The notes beneath the pieces were generated by a model, which did no database searches, was not told where the DNA came from, and worked only from the letters and a program-made list of their open reading frames with translations. Shown here one piece after another: positions 17,069 to 24,606 of a stretch of DNA of 64,000 bases (the stretch's first letter is position 1; every line of letters begins with the position of its first letter). The stretch covers positions 1-64,000 of the forward strand of contig CAZQNQ010000007.1 in assembly GCA_964594985.1 (NCBI GenBank). The letters run 5' to 3'. The translations under genes and the position numbers were made by a program. This DNA is from JADLHS01 sp964594985. Lineage in GTDB: Bacteria; Verrucomicrobiota; Verrucomicrobiia; Limisphaerales; JADLHS01.

Positions 17069-17379
17069 TGTCGCCGCTTCTTTCCGTCTGCCACAATGGA
17101 CGCCCTCACGGCAGTTATGGCCGACACCACCGGCGGCAACTCCAACACGGTCACAAACCTTTCCTCGCTGTCGTCCGGCTTGTCAAGATGCGACCACCCG
17201 TAACAGCGTTTAGCCTTGGGGTGGCCTTTCAGATCAAAGACTTCAACCTCACCATTCCAGACGGTTTGACCGCGAAAAGTTTCAAGCACGGGCACAGTCT
17301 CAACGTGAGTTGAGCCGCATCCGTGCAAATCTCGAATCACCATTTGAAGGGTGATGATGTAAGTCTCTTTATTCTCCAC
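17065..17379 (-). CDS. Transposon passenger protein, unknown function (104 aa)
   Basis: Unrecognised 104-aa soluble protein (MENKETYIITLQMVIRDLHG... start) with no membrane segment. Its start overlaps the end of the transposase gene by 11 bp and its stop overlaps the next ATG by 4 bp, so transposase, this protein and the 34-aa protein form one translational unit on the minus strand. Beta-rich segments such as FRGQTVWNGEVEVFDLKGH could form a small compact fold. It may help transposition or be cargo. I cannot tell which. Confidence 0.65.
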   Translation of the reverse strand: MENKETYIITLQMVIRDLHGCGSTHVETVPVLETFRGQTVWNGEVEVFDLKGHPKAKRCYGWSHLDKPDDSEERFVTVLELPPVVSAITAVRASIVADGKKRRQ

Positions 17380-18199
17380 AGCGTTGAACCAATTCCGCCA
17401 CTGTCCACGCGCTTTGCTCCACGCCAGCCGCTTGCGCTGGTGTCATGCGGATGGACTTGTGCGTCTTGCAGAAATTGTAATAAGCGAAGTTCAAGGCAAC
17501 CGCAGCTTCAAAGTTTTCAAACTTCTTGCTGAAAGCATTGGTGAGCCGGGTTAGGCGGCGGCAGTGCATACGGAGCGTGTGATTCTGTTTCTCAATGTGC
17601 GACGTTGAAACCCGGCTGATGTCGGGCATACCAGAAAGAACTTTCTTCTCCACTTTGACAACCTCTGCTGGGCTATACCGGATGTTGGCGGCCTTACCGC
17701 CAAGGTTGGTGACGGAGTAGGTTTTTACAATCTGCGCGTAGTCCGCATCTGTTCCGAAACTGCGTTCAACCGCATCCTCGTAGGCTGCCAGAGAGTCAGA
17801 CGAGATTTGCACCCGGTTATTGATGCGGCTCGCCAGATCGCTCATAAACGCTTTGGCGTGGTAGCTATCGCGCTTGCCAACCTTGAAAGCGGGAATCAGC
17901 TTGGTATCGGCATCCAATGCGATGAACGTCCAAACGTCGCCGTAAGCTCCGGCTTTGTTCGCGTTCTTTTGCTTCGCGCCGATGAATCCCCAAATCTCGT
18001 CAACCTCCACTTGCTTGCACGTCAGGTTGCGCAACTTCTCATCCATGATTTTAGCGCAGGCATTGCCGACGCGAACAGCAAGGCGGCCAATGGTATCGCC
18101 GTGAATCCCTGTGATGCGCTCAATGCTTCGGATGCTCGCGCCCTCACAGAGCATAGAGATCACCATCGTTTTCTTTTCGGTTGGAAGGATGTTTGCCAT
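17369..18199 (-). CDS. IS1-family-like DDE transposase
   Basis: Catalyses movement of the surrounding element. The N-terminal ~60 residues are a helix-turn-helix region (KKTMVISMLCEGASIRSIER, then TGIHGDTIGRLAVRVG). VEVDEIWGFIG supplies the first acidic residue of the IS1-type catalytic domain; FIALDADTKLIPAF and SSDSLAAYEDAV supply the second region, and the C-terminal HIEKQNHTLRMHCRRLTRLT matches IS1-like ends. At 276 aa it is a single intact frame, unlike IS1 itself, which needs a frameshift. It is divergent from the small protein at 18281. Confidence 0.88.
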   Translation of the reverse strand: MANILPTEKKTMVISMLCEGASIRSIERITGIHGDTIGRLAVRVGNACAKIMDEKLRNLTCKQVEVDEIWGFIGAKQKNANKAGAYGDVWTFIALDADTKLIPAFKVGKRDSYHAKAFMSDLASRINNRVQISSDSLAAYEDAVERSFGTDADYAQIVKTYSVTNLGGKAANIRYSPAEVVKVEKKVLSGMPDISRVSTSHIEKQNHTLRMHCRRLTRLTNAFSKKFENFEAAVALNFAYYNFCKTHKSIRMTPAQAAGVEQSAWTVAELVQRCGE

Positions 18200-18280
18200 A
18201 TCAGTAATTCGTTCTGGACATATTTGTAATACAACAATACTCTTAGGGCAAGAACTATTTTCGTATTACATCAATTATTT

Positions 18281-18469
18281 ATGACCAAGAAAGCAGGGAG
18301 GCCTAGAGTTTCAAAGGCAAAGGCCAGATCGCCAGGAATATCGGTTCGCTTAACCCCAGATGAACGGAAGCCGATAGATGATGCCATAAAGAAATCAGGG
18401 TTGAGTCAGTCGGATTGGGCTAGAAAGTCCTTGCTACACGTAGCAACTAATGATATTCGTATTACGTAA
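18281..18469 (+). CDS. Small ribbon-helix-helix-like protein in the transposon
   Basis: 62-aa basic protein: a Lys/Arg-rich leader (MTKKAGRPRVSKAKARSPG) followed by ISVRLTPDERKPIDDAIKK and SGLSQSDWARKSLL. A short beta-strand followed by two helices is the ribbon-helix-helix pattern of CopG-like repressors. It is divergent from the transposase, with an 81-bp shared promoter region that contains GTAATAC/GTATTAC inverted boxes, so it may repress the transposase. That role is inferred from position. The hairpin at 18558-18604 could terminate its transcript. Confidence 0.6.
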   Translation: MTKKAGRPRVSKAKARSPGISVRLTPDERKPIDDAIKKSGLSQSDWARKSLLHVATNDIRIT

Positions 18470-18475
18470 ATTGAG

Positions 18476-18544
18476 TGGAGCTAGAGGGGATTGAACCCTC
18501 GGCGGCTAGGATGTAGAGCCCCGCGCCGTCGCCAGACCAGCCCC
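18476..18544 (-). ncRNA. tmRNA-like / tRNA-like 69-nt sequence
   Basis: Read on the minus strand it opens with GGGGCTG, then CTGG and CGACGG, matching the conserved 5' end of tmRNA. It closes with a perfect T-arm (GAGGG, TTCAATC loop, CCCTC) and TAGCTCCA, which pairs with the 5' acceptor strand (two G-U pairs). No D-stem can be drawn, as in tmRNA, and the middle forms only an interrupted helix with a 9-nt loop. A full tmRNA would have about 250-300 nt here, including the tag frame; that body is missing. It could be a degenerate tmRNA, a decoy tRNA mimic or a relic of ssrA-targeted integration. Confidence 0.5.
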
Positions 18545-18557
18545 ATTCGATATGCCT

Positions 18558-18604
18558 ACGGGCCAGAAGGTTCTCCGCCAAGAGATTATCACCTTCTGGC
18601 CCGT
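18558..18604 (+). terminator. 14-bp perfect hairpin followed by T-rich tract
   Basis: ACGGGCCAGAAGGT (18558-18571) pairs exactly with 18591-18604 across a 19-nt loop. On the plus strand it is followed by GTCTTTTATA. This fits a Rho-independent terminator for the small gene at 18281-18469. The remainder of the gap to 18800 shows no further gene I can support. Confidence 0.6.
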
Positions 18605-18799
18605 GTCTTTTATATCATCGCGCCTCACGGATTCGGCCCTATTCCGCTGCGCTCGCAACCCTTCTCATACTGGCCACCACTGGGTGCCGTGTGGACTTTG
18701 ACTTAAAACGCGACGCCGGTCAAGGGGTAATTAGACACGGCGGACATATTTCTTTGTTTTGTCCTTGTCTGCATTATGTCGTGTTGCTATCTTTTCCCC

Positions 18800-19771
18800 A
18801 TGAGCGAAGAACAAAACGCAGTAGGTCAACACGACAAGAAGCAGCCCCAGCAACCGCGGAATACGCGCAGCCCAGCTTACCCTATGCTCTCCCTGCCGGA
18901 TGCTGTCGAAATGATGAAAAAGCTATGGGAGTCTCACCGGAAGCACCCAGCGCATGTTGATTCGGTGCTAACGGTGATTGGATATAAATCCAAGAGCGGA
19001 ACGGCGCTTCGCGCCGTTGCTGCGCTCGGGCACTTTGGTTTAACTACTGAAAGCGGGAAGTCAGATCAGCGGAAAATAACGGTTTCCGAACGCGCTCAAG
19101 ATATTATTCATTTACCACCAACAGACCCGCGATATTCACAATCACTTCGTGCTGCTGCTTTGGAGCCCGCAATCTACAAAGAATTGTGGGATCGCTACGG
19201 TAAATCTTTGCCTGATGATTCAGCTATTCGCCCCTTTCTGATTCGCGACAAAGGCTATAACGATTCTAGCGCGCTAGAGGTAATCAAAACGTATCGAGAA
19301 ACGTTTGAATTTGCTAAACTTGGAGAATTAAGCGAACATAACCAACAAGCGGATAGCGAAAAGCAGGTTGCCCAAATCAAAGGGTCACCAGAAACCCGGT
19401 CTGCCGGGGTTCAGCCACCGCTAGCAAAGAGCAATGTTGGTATGACGCAAACGATAGAAGATCAAGAATTGCCGGTGTTGGTTGGAAACGGACGAATTGC
19501 ACGGATTCCATTCCCAATGTCGGACGACGACTACGAATTGTTAATCGGCACCCTAAACCTTTGGAAAAAGAAGCTGACTCGCCCCACTGAAAAAGTTGTG
19601 CCTCAGTTGAAGTTCCCGTTTGTCGCCCTCTGGAAGAATAAAGACTTCGATAAGATGGTGAAAATCGTTGGGCAGATGGGCGAGCGCAGTGGCGAGATTT
19701 ACTATCAATCCGAGGATGGAACTGGCATTCCTTTTTCGGAACTGTTCCCAGATGCCCCTCCAAAATCTTAG
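18800..19771 (+). CDS. Transposon passenger protein, unknown function (323 aa)
   Basis: Unrecognised protein carried by the transposon. ATG at 18800 (MSEEQNAVGQHDKKQPQQPR) is preferred; an upstream ATG at 18776 would add eight residues. After a polar leader, residues about 35-130 (LPDAVEMMKKLWESH, then GTALRAVAALGHFGLTT) look like a helical winged-helix fold. The C-terminal ~100 residues (RIARIPFPMSDDDYELLIGT, then LNLWKKKLT) are mixed alpha/beta. No signal peptide or membrane helix. Codon use and base composition are AT-richer than the neighbourhood. It ends 12 bp before a strong terminator. A regulatory or defence role is possible but not shown. Confidence 0.65.
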   Translation: MSEEQNAVGQHDKKQPQQPRNTRSPAYPMLSLPDAVEMMKKLWESHRKHPAHVDSVLTVIGYKSKSGTALRAVAALGHFGLTTESGKSDQRKITVSERAQDIIHLPPTDPRYSQSLRAAALEPAIYKELWDRYGKSLPDDSAIRPFLIRDKGYNDSSALEVIKTYRETFEFAKLGELSEHNQQADSEKQVAQIKGSPETRSAGVQPPLAKSNVGMTQTIEDQELPVLVGNGRIARIPFPMSDDDYELLIGTLNLWKKKLTRPTEKVVPQLKFPFVALWKNKDFDKMVKIVGQMGERSGEIYYQSEDGTGIPFSELFPDAPPKS

Positions 19772-19783
19772 TGATAATCTCAA

Positions 19784-19805
19784 GCCCGCTTCGGCGGGCT
19801 TTTTC
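19784..19805 (+). terminator. Rho-independent terminator at the transposon right end
   Basis: AGCCCGC-TTCG-GCGGGCT followed by TTTTTCTTTT: a 7-bp GC stem with a stable tetraloop and a T tract, 12 bp after the stop of the 323-aa gene. It would isolate cargo transcription from tRNA-Leu downstream. Confidence 0.92.
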
Positions 19806-19815
19806 TTTTACGATT

Positions 19816-19842
19816 TCAAATTAGGGCACTACCCAACCGATA
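19816..19842. repeat. Right terminal inverted repeat and target duplication of the transposon
   Basis: TTCAAATTAGGGCACTACC (19816-19834) is the exact inverse of the left 19-bp end; CAACCGAT (19835-19842) repeats the sequence at 16947-16954. Confidence 0.93.
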
Positions 19843-19893
19843 CCAAACTTGCGCGCCAGAGTGTTTCTGTTAGCGTCACTCCGCGCAGTTTGA

Positions 19894-19978
19894 GCCAGTG
19901 TGGCGAAATGGCAGACGCACAGGACTTAAAATCCTGGGACCGTAAAAAGTCGTGTGGGTTCGAGTCCCACCACTGGTA
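19894..19978 (+). tRNA. tRNA-Leu (anticodon TAA)
   Basis: An 85-nt class II tRNA. Acceptor GCCAGTG pairs with CACTGGT, anticodon arm CAGGA-CTTAAAA-TCCTG gives anticodon TAA, a long variable arm follows (GGGACCGTAAAAAGTCGT region), and the T-arm is GTGGG-TTCGAGT-CCCAC. CCA is encoded at 19979-19981. The transposon inserted 51 bp upstream, so the original promoter may have been displaced. Confidence 0.95.
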
Positions 19979-19994
19979 CCACTACGCTTTGTTC

Positions 19995-20534
19995 ATGCCT
20001 GCGTTACAATCCCCCGACATCCACCATCTGAGCGCCGCCGAAGGCTGGCTGGAGTTGGGCAATGCCCGCGAGGCGCAGGTTGAATTGGACTGCATCTCTG
20101 CCGCGGCGCAGGGGCGGGTGGAAGTGCTGGCGGTGCGCTGGGGCGTCCTGGCGCAGTTCAAGTCGTGGGAGCAGTGCGTGGTTGTCGCCGAGCGGATTCT
20201 GGAACTTGCCCCCAGAGAAATCTTCGGTTGGATTCATCGTTCCTATGCATTGCATGAATTGAAGCGGACACAAACCGCGCGGGATTGTTTGCTTCCGGCC
20301 ATCCCGTTGTTTCCAAAAATTGAAACCATTCCGTACAACCTTGCCTGCTATGAGTGTCAATTAGGCAATCTCGCTGCGGCCCGGGACTGGTTCCGGCGGG
20401 CTCTGAAGCTCCATGATCGGGCTGATCTCAAGGCGCGGGCTTTGGCCGACCCGGACTTGAAGCCGCTTTGGTCCGAGATCAAGAAGCTGCCGGCTTCAGC
20501 CCCAGACGAGTGCGGTGGCGGAGCATTGGCCTGA
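19995..20534 (+). CDS. Tetratricopeptide-repeat protein
   Basis: 179-aa soluble protein starting 14 bp after the tRNA-Leu CCA end. It has helical pairs in the TPR pattern: LSAAEGWLELGNAREAQVEL, then EVLAVRWGVLAQFKSWEQCV, then YNLACYECQLGNLAAARDWF, ending in a Glu/Lys segment DLKPLWSEIKKL. Proteins of this design are common in Verrucomicrobiota as stand-alone TPR adaptors. The partner is unknown. ATG at 19995 is the only plausible start; a longer open frame upstream runs through the tRNA and transposon and is not coding. Confidence 0.82.
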   Translation: MPALQSPDIHHLSAAEGWLELGNAREAQVELDCISAAAQGRVEVLAVRWGVLAQFKSWEQCVVVAERILELAPREIFGWIHRSYALHELKRTQTARDCLLPAIPLFPKIETIPYNLACYECQLGNLAAARDWFRRALKLHDRADLKARALADPDLKPLWSEIKKLPASAPDECGGGALA

Positions 20535-20690
20535 GTCTGGTGATGCGCCGGTTGGTGTGGGTAAGTCCGTGAATATCTTCCGATAACTTTCCCTTGTGGG
20601 GGCAATCATTTGGGCCAATGTTAAGTTTGAATTCCTGAGTGCGGGCGGGGATGGCCACCTTGTTTGCACTAAGATCAACCGGTTAACGCC

Positions 20691-20924
20691 ATGAAGATTC
20701 TGCTCCAGCATGCACGGACGCAGCTGTACTTGCGTAGTCTAGGAAACTGGACTGCTGATTCGCGTCAAGCGCACGACTTTCTCTACTCACAACGAGCGAT
20801 TGATTTCGCTCGTGACCATTCCATCACGGGCGTCGAGATTGCGCTGAACTTCGTGGACAGCCCGTATGATGAAACCTTCGCCATCCCCGTTCATGTCGCC
20901 CAGCCGACTCACACGATGGCGTAA
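20691..20924 (+). CDS. Conserved hypothetical protein (77 aa)
   Basis: Small protein opening MKILLQHARTQLYLRSLGNW and containing FLYSQRAIDFARDHSITGVE. Short proteins with this layout (a beta-hairpin with LQH and a helix with RAIDF) are familiar in many soil bacteria but have no assigned function. No signal peptide. It lies 156 bp after the TPR gene and converges with the LarA-like gene, 12 bp away. Confidence 0.7.
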   Translation: MKILLQHARTQLYLRSLGNWTADSRQAHDFLYSQRAIDFARDHSITGVEIALNFVDSPYDETFAIPVHVAQPTHTMA

Positions 20925-20936
20925 ACCCGGCTGCGC

Positions 20937-22223
20937 TTAATTTCCGCCGGCCCACTTCGGCTGCTGTTTCAAGTGGTAAAGCATCTCGCCCGCTTTCGGT
21001 ACGAAGAGGATTCCCTCCGCCTCGCGATTCGCAAAATCCTCCTCACGGATGGTTTTCGGATCGCGATAACCCATGTTGATCTTTTTGCAGATCGCTTCGG
21101 GAATGCCGGTGGCGAGCGTGACCTTGATGCGGCATTTCTCGACGCCGTTCTCCATCTTGCCGATGCCGCGCACGTGCGTGCTGTGGGCGAGAATGCCCCA
21201 CGGCTTGTCCTTGAACTGCTCCCACTGCGTCAGGAAATAATCGCGGCAATGATACCCGATCTCCTCGATGATCCTGCCGTGCGTGACGGAAATCTCCGTG
21301 ACGTGCGGGGCGTAGATGATGAGTTCACCGCCGTCGGCGACGACGGGTTCAAGTTTATACATGCCCTTGCCGGCGACCCAAAGGTCATCATACATCAACG
21401 GCATCTTGGAAAGCACGGTCTGGAACGGTTTTTCTTTGTAGATGATGTGCGTCTGGCGGGAGAGTTCGCTCGCGGCGTCCCAGGCGCTTTCGGGTGAACC
21501 AAACGTCAGTCCGACCAGCGACTTGTCCGGCGCGACGACCATGCAGAAACAGGCCTTGCTGATTTTTACCAATGCCCCCGCGCGATCCACGACCTTGCGC
21601 ACGGGCGTCCACTTGTTGCCGATGATCATCGGGTTCGTAACGACCGCGCCGAGCCAGTGGAAGAAGTTCAGAATCTTCGGTCCGCCCACACCGGGGAAGA
21701 GATACTTGTTGCCGCCGGAAAACCCGACGACTTCATGCGGGAACACCGGGCCGACGATGATGAGCTGGTCGTAATTGAACACGAGCCTGTTGATCTCGAC
21801 GGGGACGTCCATGGAGAACAAGCCGACGGTCAGTTCCTTGACGTCTGCGGCTGTGAGCGAACCGATCTCTTGCAACGCGGCGGGATTGTCCCATTCATGG
21901 TTGAAGAAACGGACTTTCTTGAATTCGTTGCGATGTTGCTCCACGGAGATCTCCAGCCGTTCGCAGATCGCCTCCTCGCTCATCGCCGGGTGGGTGCCGA
22001 GCGCGGTGAGGATATCCAGTTCCTTCGTCACCGCGCCAATCTGCGCGAAGATGGATTTGAACAACAATCCGACGGGAGCAGTGCGCGTATGATCGGGAAC
22101 GATGAGCAAAATCCGTTTGCCTTGGTAATCCGCAACGGGCAAGGCCTGCGCGACGAGTTCCGCCGCTTGCGTTTCGCTGACTTTGCTGCCGACAGAGCCG
22201 ATCTGTAAAGTGGTGTTCTGCAC
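20937..22223 (-). CDS. LarA-family nickel-dependent racemase-like protein
   Basis: Member of the lactate racemase (LarA/DUF2088) superfamily, whose members use a nickel-pincer nucleotide to racemise or epimerise hydroxyacids. The N-terminal DHTR motif (about residues 44-47, in LIVPDHTRTAP) and HEVVGFSGGNKYLFPGVGG (the His and GG-K segment about 160-180) match the family. The length of 428 aa is usual. The exact substrate is unknown, and no LarBCE cofactor genes lie nearby, so they must be elsewhere if it is active. It is preceded on the minus strand by the repeat-rich gap 22224-22427. Confidence 0.85.
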   Translation of the reverse strand: MQNTTLQIGSVGSKVSETQAAELVAQALPVADYQGKRILLIVPDHTRTAPVGLLFKSIFAQIGAVTKELDILTALGTHPAMSEEAICERLEISVEQHRNEFKKVRFFNHEWDNPAALQEIGSLTAADVKELTVGLFSMDVPVEINRLVFNYDQLIIVGPVFPHEVVGFSGGNKYLFPGVGGPKILNFFHWLGAVVTNPMIIGNKWTPVRKVVDRAGALVKISKACFCMVVAPDKSLVGLTFGSPESAWDAASELSRQTHIIYKEKPFQTVLSKMPLMYDDLWVAGKGMYKLEPVVADGGELIIYAPHVTEISVTHGRIIEEIGYHCRDYFLTQWEQFKDKPWGILAHSTHVRGIGKMENGVEKCRIKVTLATGIPEAICKKINMGYRDPKTIREEDFANREAEGILFVPKAGEMLYHLKQQPKWAGGN

Positions 22224-22295
22224 GGGAAGAAATTACCGGCGAACGCCGCTGAAATCCATCCCGCAAAACTGCAAAGCGGATTGAAGGACGGGAAC

Positions 22296-22413
22296 GGTTT
22301 AACAGGAGCTAACGGAGATAACAGAGGGGAAACTTTTTCCGAGGCGACGTAAATCCGTTCGTCCCCATGAGGCGGCTTTCGGTCTCTGTTCTCTCCGTTA
22401 CCTCCTGTTAAAC
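22296..22413. repeat. Inverted array of ~9-bp units
   Basis: TAACAGGAG, TAACGGAGA and TAACAGAGG units (22296-22328) are mirrored by the inverse array 22384-22413, with two or three mismatches, across a 55-bp spacer. This has the same design as the 6- and 7-bp arrays of the rod-shape operon but a different unit. Confidence 0.75.
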
Positions 22414-22427
22414 ACGGATTGTTAAAC

Positions 22428-23288
22428 CTATAGTCCAAGCTGCGTCGCCACGTCTTTGGCACTGACGGGTCGGCGCGCGGCATCTTTGTCCAGACACGCG
22501 GCCACAGTTTCTTCCCACGCGGTTGGAATCTTTGGTTTGCGCACGCCGAATTTCACCAGGCGTTCCGTGAGCTTCAGGGGGATTTCTTCATGCGATTGCT
22601 TGAAGACATCGCCCTCGTAGAATGGCGGCTTGCCCGTCAGCAATTCATAGATGGTTGCGCCCAGCGAATAGATATCGTCCGCGATGGCCGGCGGATCACC
22701 GGTCCATTGTTGGGGGCTCATATACCAATCTGTCCCGACGACGCGATAATAGCCCGTGTCGAACCCTTCGGGATTTGTCGAACGCGACAAGCCGAAGTCC
22801 GCCAATTTGAGCCGGCCACGGGAATCCAGGATGAGGTTGGCCGGCTTGATGTCGCGATGCACTACTTCCGCGGCGTGCGCGTGTTCCAGTGCGGCGCACA
22901 AGTCGCGAATCCACGGCGCGATCTCCTCCAGAGTGAAGCGCTGTCCGGGTTTGTCCACCTTCATGGACCAAAGCGACCAGCCGTCCACATATTCCATCGT
23001 CACCGCCACACCGTTTCCGCCGTGCATGAAATCGTGGACCTGAACGATGTTGGGATGGGTGAGTTGATGACTGCGCAACGCCTCCATCCGCAAGCGCTCG
23101 ACTTCCTTCTCGTCCGCGATCAGATGTGACGACAGGAACTTCAGCACCACCGGTTGCTCGGTCATGCGATCGTGCGCGAGCCAGACCGTGCTCATGCCGC
23201 CGCTGCCGAGCGTGCGTTTAAGGTAGTAACGCTCAAACACCCGCTGCCCGACGGTGAACGGATTCGTGGTTTGGCCAGCCCGTGCCAT
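22428..23288 (-). CDS. Serine/threonine protein kinase (Hanks type)
   Basis: A 286-aa kinase domain with almost nothing outside it. Glycine loop GSGGMSTVW (about 28-36), Lys in VVLKFL, catalytic loop HRDIKPANLIL (about 143-153), DFG metal site in LADFGLSRS, and SPQQW where APE is usual. All residues needed for activity are present. Unlike most bacterial Hanks kinases it has no membrane helix or sensor domain, so it is cytoplasmic. C-terminal PVSAKDVATQLGL is the end of the kinase fold. Target unknown. Confidence 0.93.
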   Translation of the reverse strand: MARAGQTTNPFTVGQRVFERYYLKRTLGSGGMSTVWLAHDRMTEQPVVLKFLSSHLIADEKEVERLRMEALRSHQLTHPNIVQVHDFMHGGNGVAVTMEYVDGWSLWSMKVDKPGQRFTLEEIAPWIRDLCAALEHAHAAEVVHRDIKPANLILDSRGRLKLADFGLSRSTNPEGFDTGYYRVVGTDWYMSPQQWTGDPPAIADDIYSLGATIYELLTGKPPFYEGDVFKQSHEEIPLKLTERLVKFGVRKPKIPTAWEETVAACLDKDAARRPVSAKDVATQLGL

Positions 23289-23344
23289 ATTCAGGCCGCA
23301 TCATAGCAGATGCGCAGACGATTGGCGCGCTGAAAATCGTACTC

Positions 23345-23412
23345 GTAGCCGCCGATGTGAGGAGGCGGAATCTCCCGCCAAGTCAAATCCGCCTCCTTAC
23401 GTCGGCGGCTAC
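23345..23412. repeat. Palindromic element, family E (intergenic copy)
   Basis: GTAGCCGCCGATGTGAGGAG... (23345-23368) faces its near-complement at 23388-23412 between the kinase and SDR genes. It is the sister of the in-frame copy inside the GH20 gene (9804-9874). Confidence 0.85.
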
Positions 23413-23421
23413 AACGTCACC

Positions 23422-24228
23422 TTAAATCGTCTGGCTCAAGAAGCCGCCGTCCACCACGATGTCCGTGCCGGTGATGAAACTGCTCGCCGCGTGACTCGCG
23501 AGGAAAACCGTCGCGCCCACCAGCTCTTGCGATTCACCGAAGCGCTTCATCGGCGTGTGACCCCAGATGGATTGCGTGCGGGCCGTGGGCGAACCGTCCT
23601 CGTTGAAAAGCAGCTTGCGATTCTGTTCCGCCGGGAAAAAGCCGGGCGTGATCGTGTTCACCCGCACCCCTTTGGTCGCCCATTCGCGCGCGAGAAATTT
23701 GCTCAAGTTCAACACTGCTGCCTTTGCCGCCGAATAAGTCACCACGCGCGAGAGTGGCAGATGTGCCGAGGCGCTGGCGATGTTGATGATGCTGCCTTTG
23801 CCGCGCTTACACATTGCCGGGCCGAACTCCTGGCACGGGAGCAATACGCCGCCCGCGAGATTCATGTCGAAGTTCGCCTGCCAATCCGCAAGCTGGATGG
23901 ATTCAAACGGATGATCCGCCGTGACCGTCACCTTGGGATCATTGCCGCCGGCGGCGTTGATCAAAATTGTGGGCGTGCCGAGTGCGGCTTCAAGTTTTTT
24001 ATGCGCTTCGCCGAGGCTGCCACGCGAGATCGCATCCGCCGCGAAGAACGCCGCCGTGCCGCCCTTGGCCTGGATGGCCTTTACGCGCGCCTCGCCGCGT
24101 TCCGCATTACGACCAAGCACGGCGATCTTTGCGCCTGCTGCCGCCAATCCTTCCGCCAACGCCCCGCCCAGCACGCCTGTAGCGCCGATGACAACCGCGA
24201 CTTCACCCGAGAGATCAAAAAGTTTCAT
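23422..24228 (-). CDS. SDR-family oxidoreductase
   Basis: NAD(P)-dependent short-chain dehydrogenase of 268 aa. The cofactor motif GATGVLGG is at about residues 14-21, the NAAGG motif at about 90-94, the catalytic Ser in SIINIASASAH and Tyr-x3-Lys in YSAAKAAVL (about 160-166), and the C-terminal TGTDIVVDGGFLS is typical. An insertion around MKRFGESQEL resembles D-mannonate or gluconate 5-dehydrogenase types, which would fit uronate catabolism with the sugar kinase at 15835. Substrate is not certain. Confidence 0.88.
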   Translation of the reverse strand: MKLFDLSGEVAVVIGATGVLGGALAEGLAAAGAKIAVLGRNAERGEARVKAIQAKGGTAAFFAADAISRGSLGEAHKKLEAALGTPTILINAAGGNDPKVTVTADHPFESIQLADWQANFDMNLAGGVLLPCQEFGPAMCKRGKGSIINIASASAHLPLSRVVTYSAAKAAVLNLSKFLAREWATKGVRVNTITPGFFPAEQNRKLLFNEDGSPTARTQSIWGHTPMKRFGESQELVGATVFLASHAASSFITGTDIVVDGGFLSQTI

Positions 24229-24280
24229 AGAGTGACATGAGTATGTGGGAAAGCCGTCGCGTGGCGCGAGCAGTTATTTG

Positions 24281-24359
24281 GTCCAACACTGGTGATTTTG
24301 TGAACCGCGCCTTTCAGGGCAGGCGCAATGGCTGGATTCACCATAGCGCAGGGTTGGGC
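24281..24359 (-). other. attC-like site (candidate)
   Basis: On the minus strand GCCCAAC (24359-24353) and GTTGGAC (24287-24281) fit attC end boxes. Outer arms pair beyond the boxes (CCAAC-CTG and GTGAA-CC segments) with internal unpaired bases. It begins a few bases after the stop of the 78-aa gene. Weaker than the site at 24607-24703. Confidence 0.45.
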
Positions 24360-24366
24360 ATGATCG

Positions 24367-24603
24367 TCAATCTTTCAATCTCCCTCGTTTCTGCTCCCAA
24401 AGGACTGCCGCCGTGATGATCAAAACAAATATGTGAAAACCTAGAATCCAGCGAATGATTGGTGAACTCGCAATCAAGCAGATGACAACCATCGTCGAGG
24501 CGGCCGCAAAAAATCCAATCGAGATACGCCAATATTTCACGACAGCCAAGGCGATGCTGGCCAAATCAAAGACGCCAACCAAGATAGTTAATATCTCCAG
24601 CAT
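24367..24603 (-). CDS. Small membrane protein in a cassette-like context (78 aa)
   Basis: 78 residues, mostly hydrophobic: MLEILTILVGVFDLASIALA, then SIGFFAAASTMVVICLIAS and RWILGFHIFVLIITAAVLW, so two or three membrane helices with a basic C-terminal tail (EQKRGRLKD). Function unknown. ATG at 24603 lies 3 bp after the GTTAGGC box of the attC-like site at 24607-24703, exactly where cassette genes start, and the stop is followed by another attC-like site. This supports the start choice and suggests that the gene is a mobile cassette. Confidence 0.65.
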   Translation of the reverse strand: MLEILTILVGVFDLASIALAVVKYWRISIGFFAAASTMVVICLIASSPIIRWILGFHIFVLIITAAVLWEQKRGRLKD

Positions 24604-24606
24604 GAT

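Larger units (their letters stand above)
16955..19834. mobile_element. IS1-like transposon with passenger genes (2.88 kb)
   Basis: The element is bounded by perfect 19-bp inverted repeats (16955-16973 and 19816-19834) and flanked by identical 8-bp sequences CAACCGAT, a length expected of IS1-family insertion. It encodes an IS1-like DDE transposase, a coupled 104-aa and 34-aa pair, a divergent small DNA-binding-like protein, a tmRNA-like 69-nt sequence and a 323-aa protein ending in a strong terminator. IS1 itself is under 0.8 kb, so this is a cargo-bearing form. It lies between the sugar kinase and tRNA-Leu and interrupts neither. Intact ends and duplication argue for recent insertion. Base composition is visibly more AT-rich than the neighbourhood. 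Confidence 0.9.

Noticed and set aside
18476..18544. Ordinary tRNA gene
   Set aside because: No D-stem can be formed, the anticodon stem has mismatches and a 9-nt loop, and the 5' part matches tmRNA instead.
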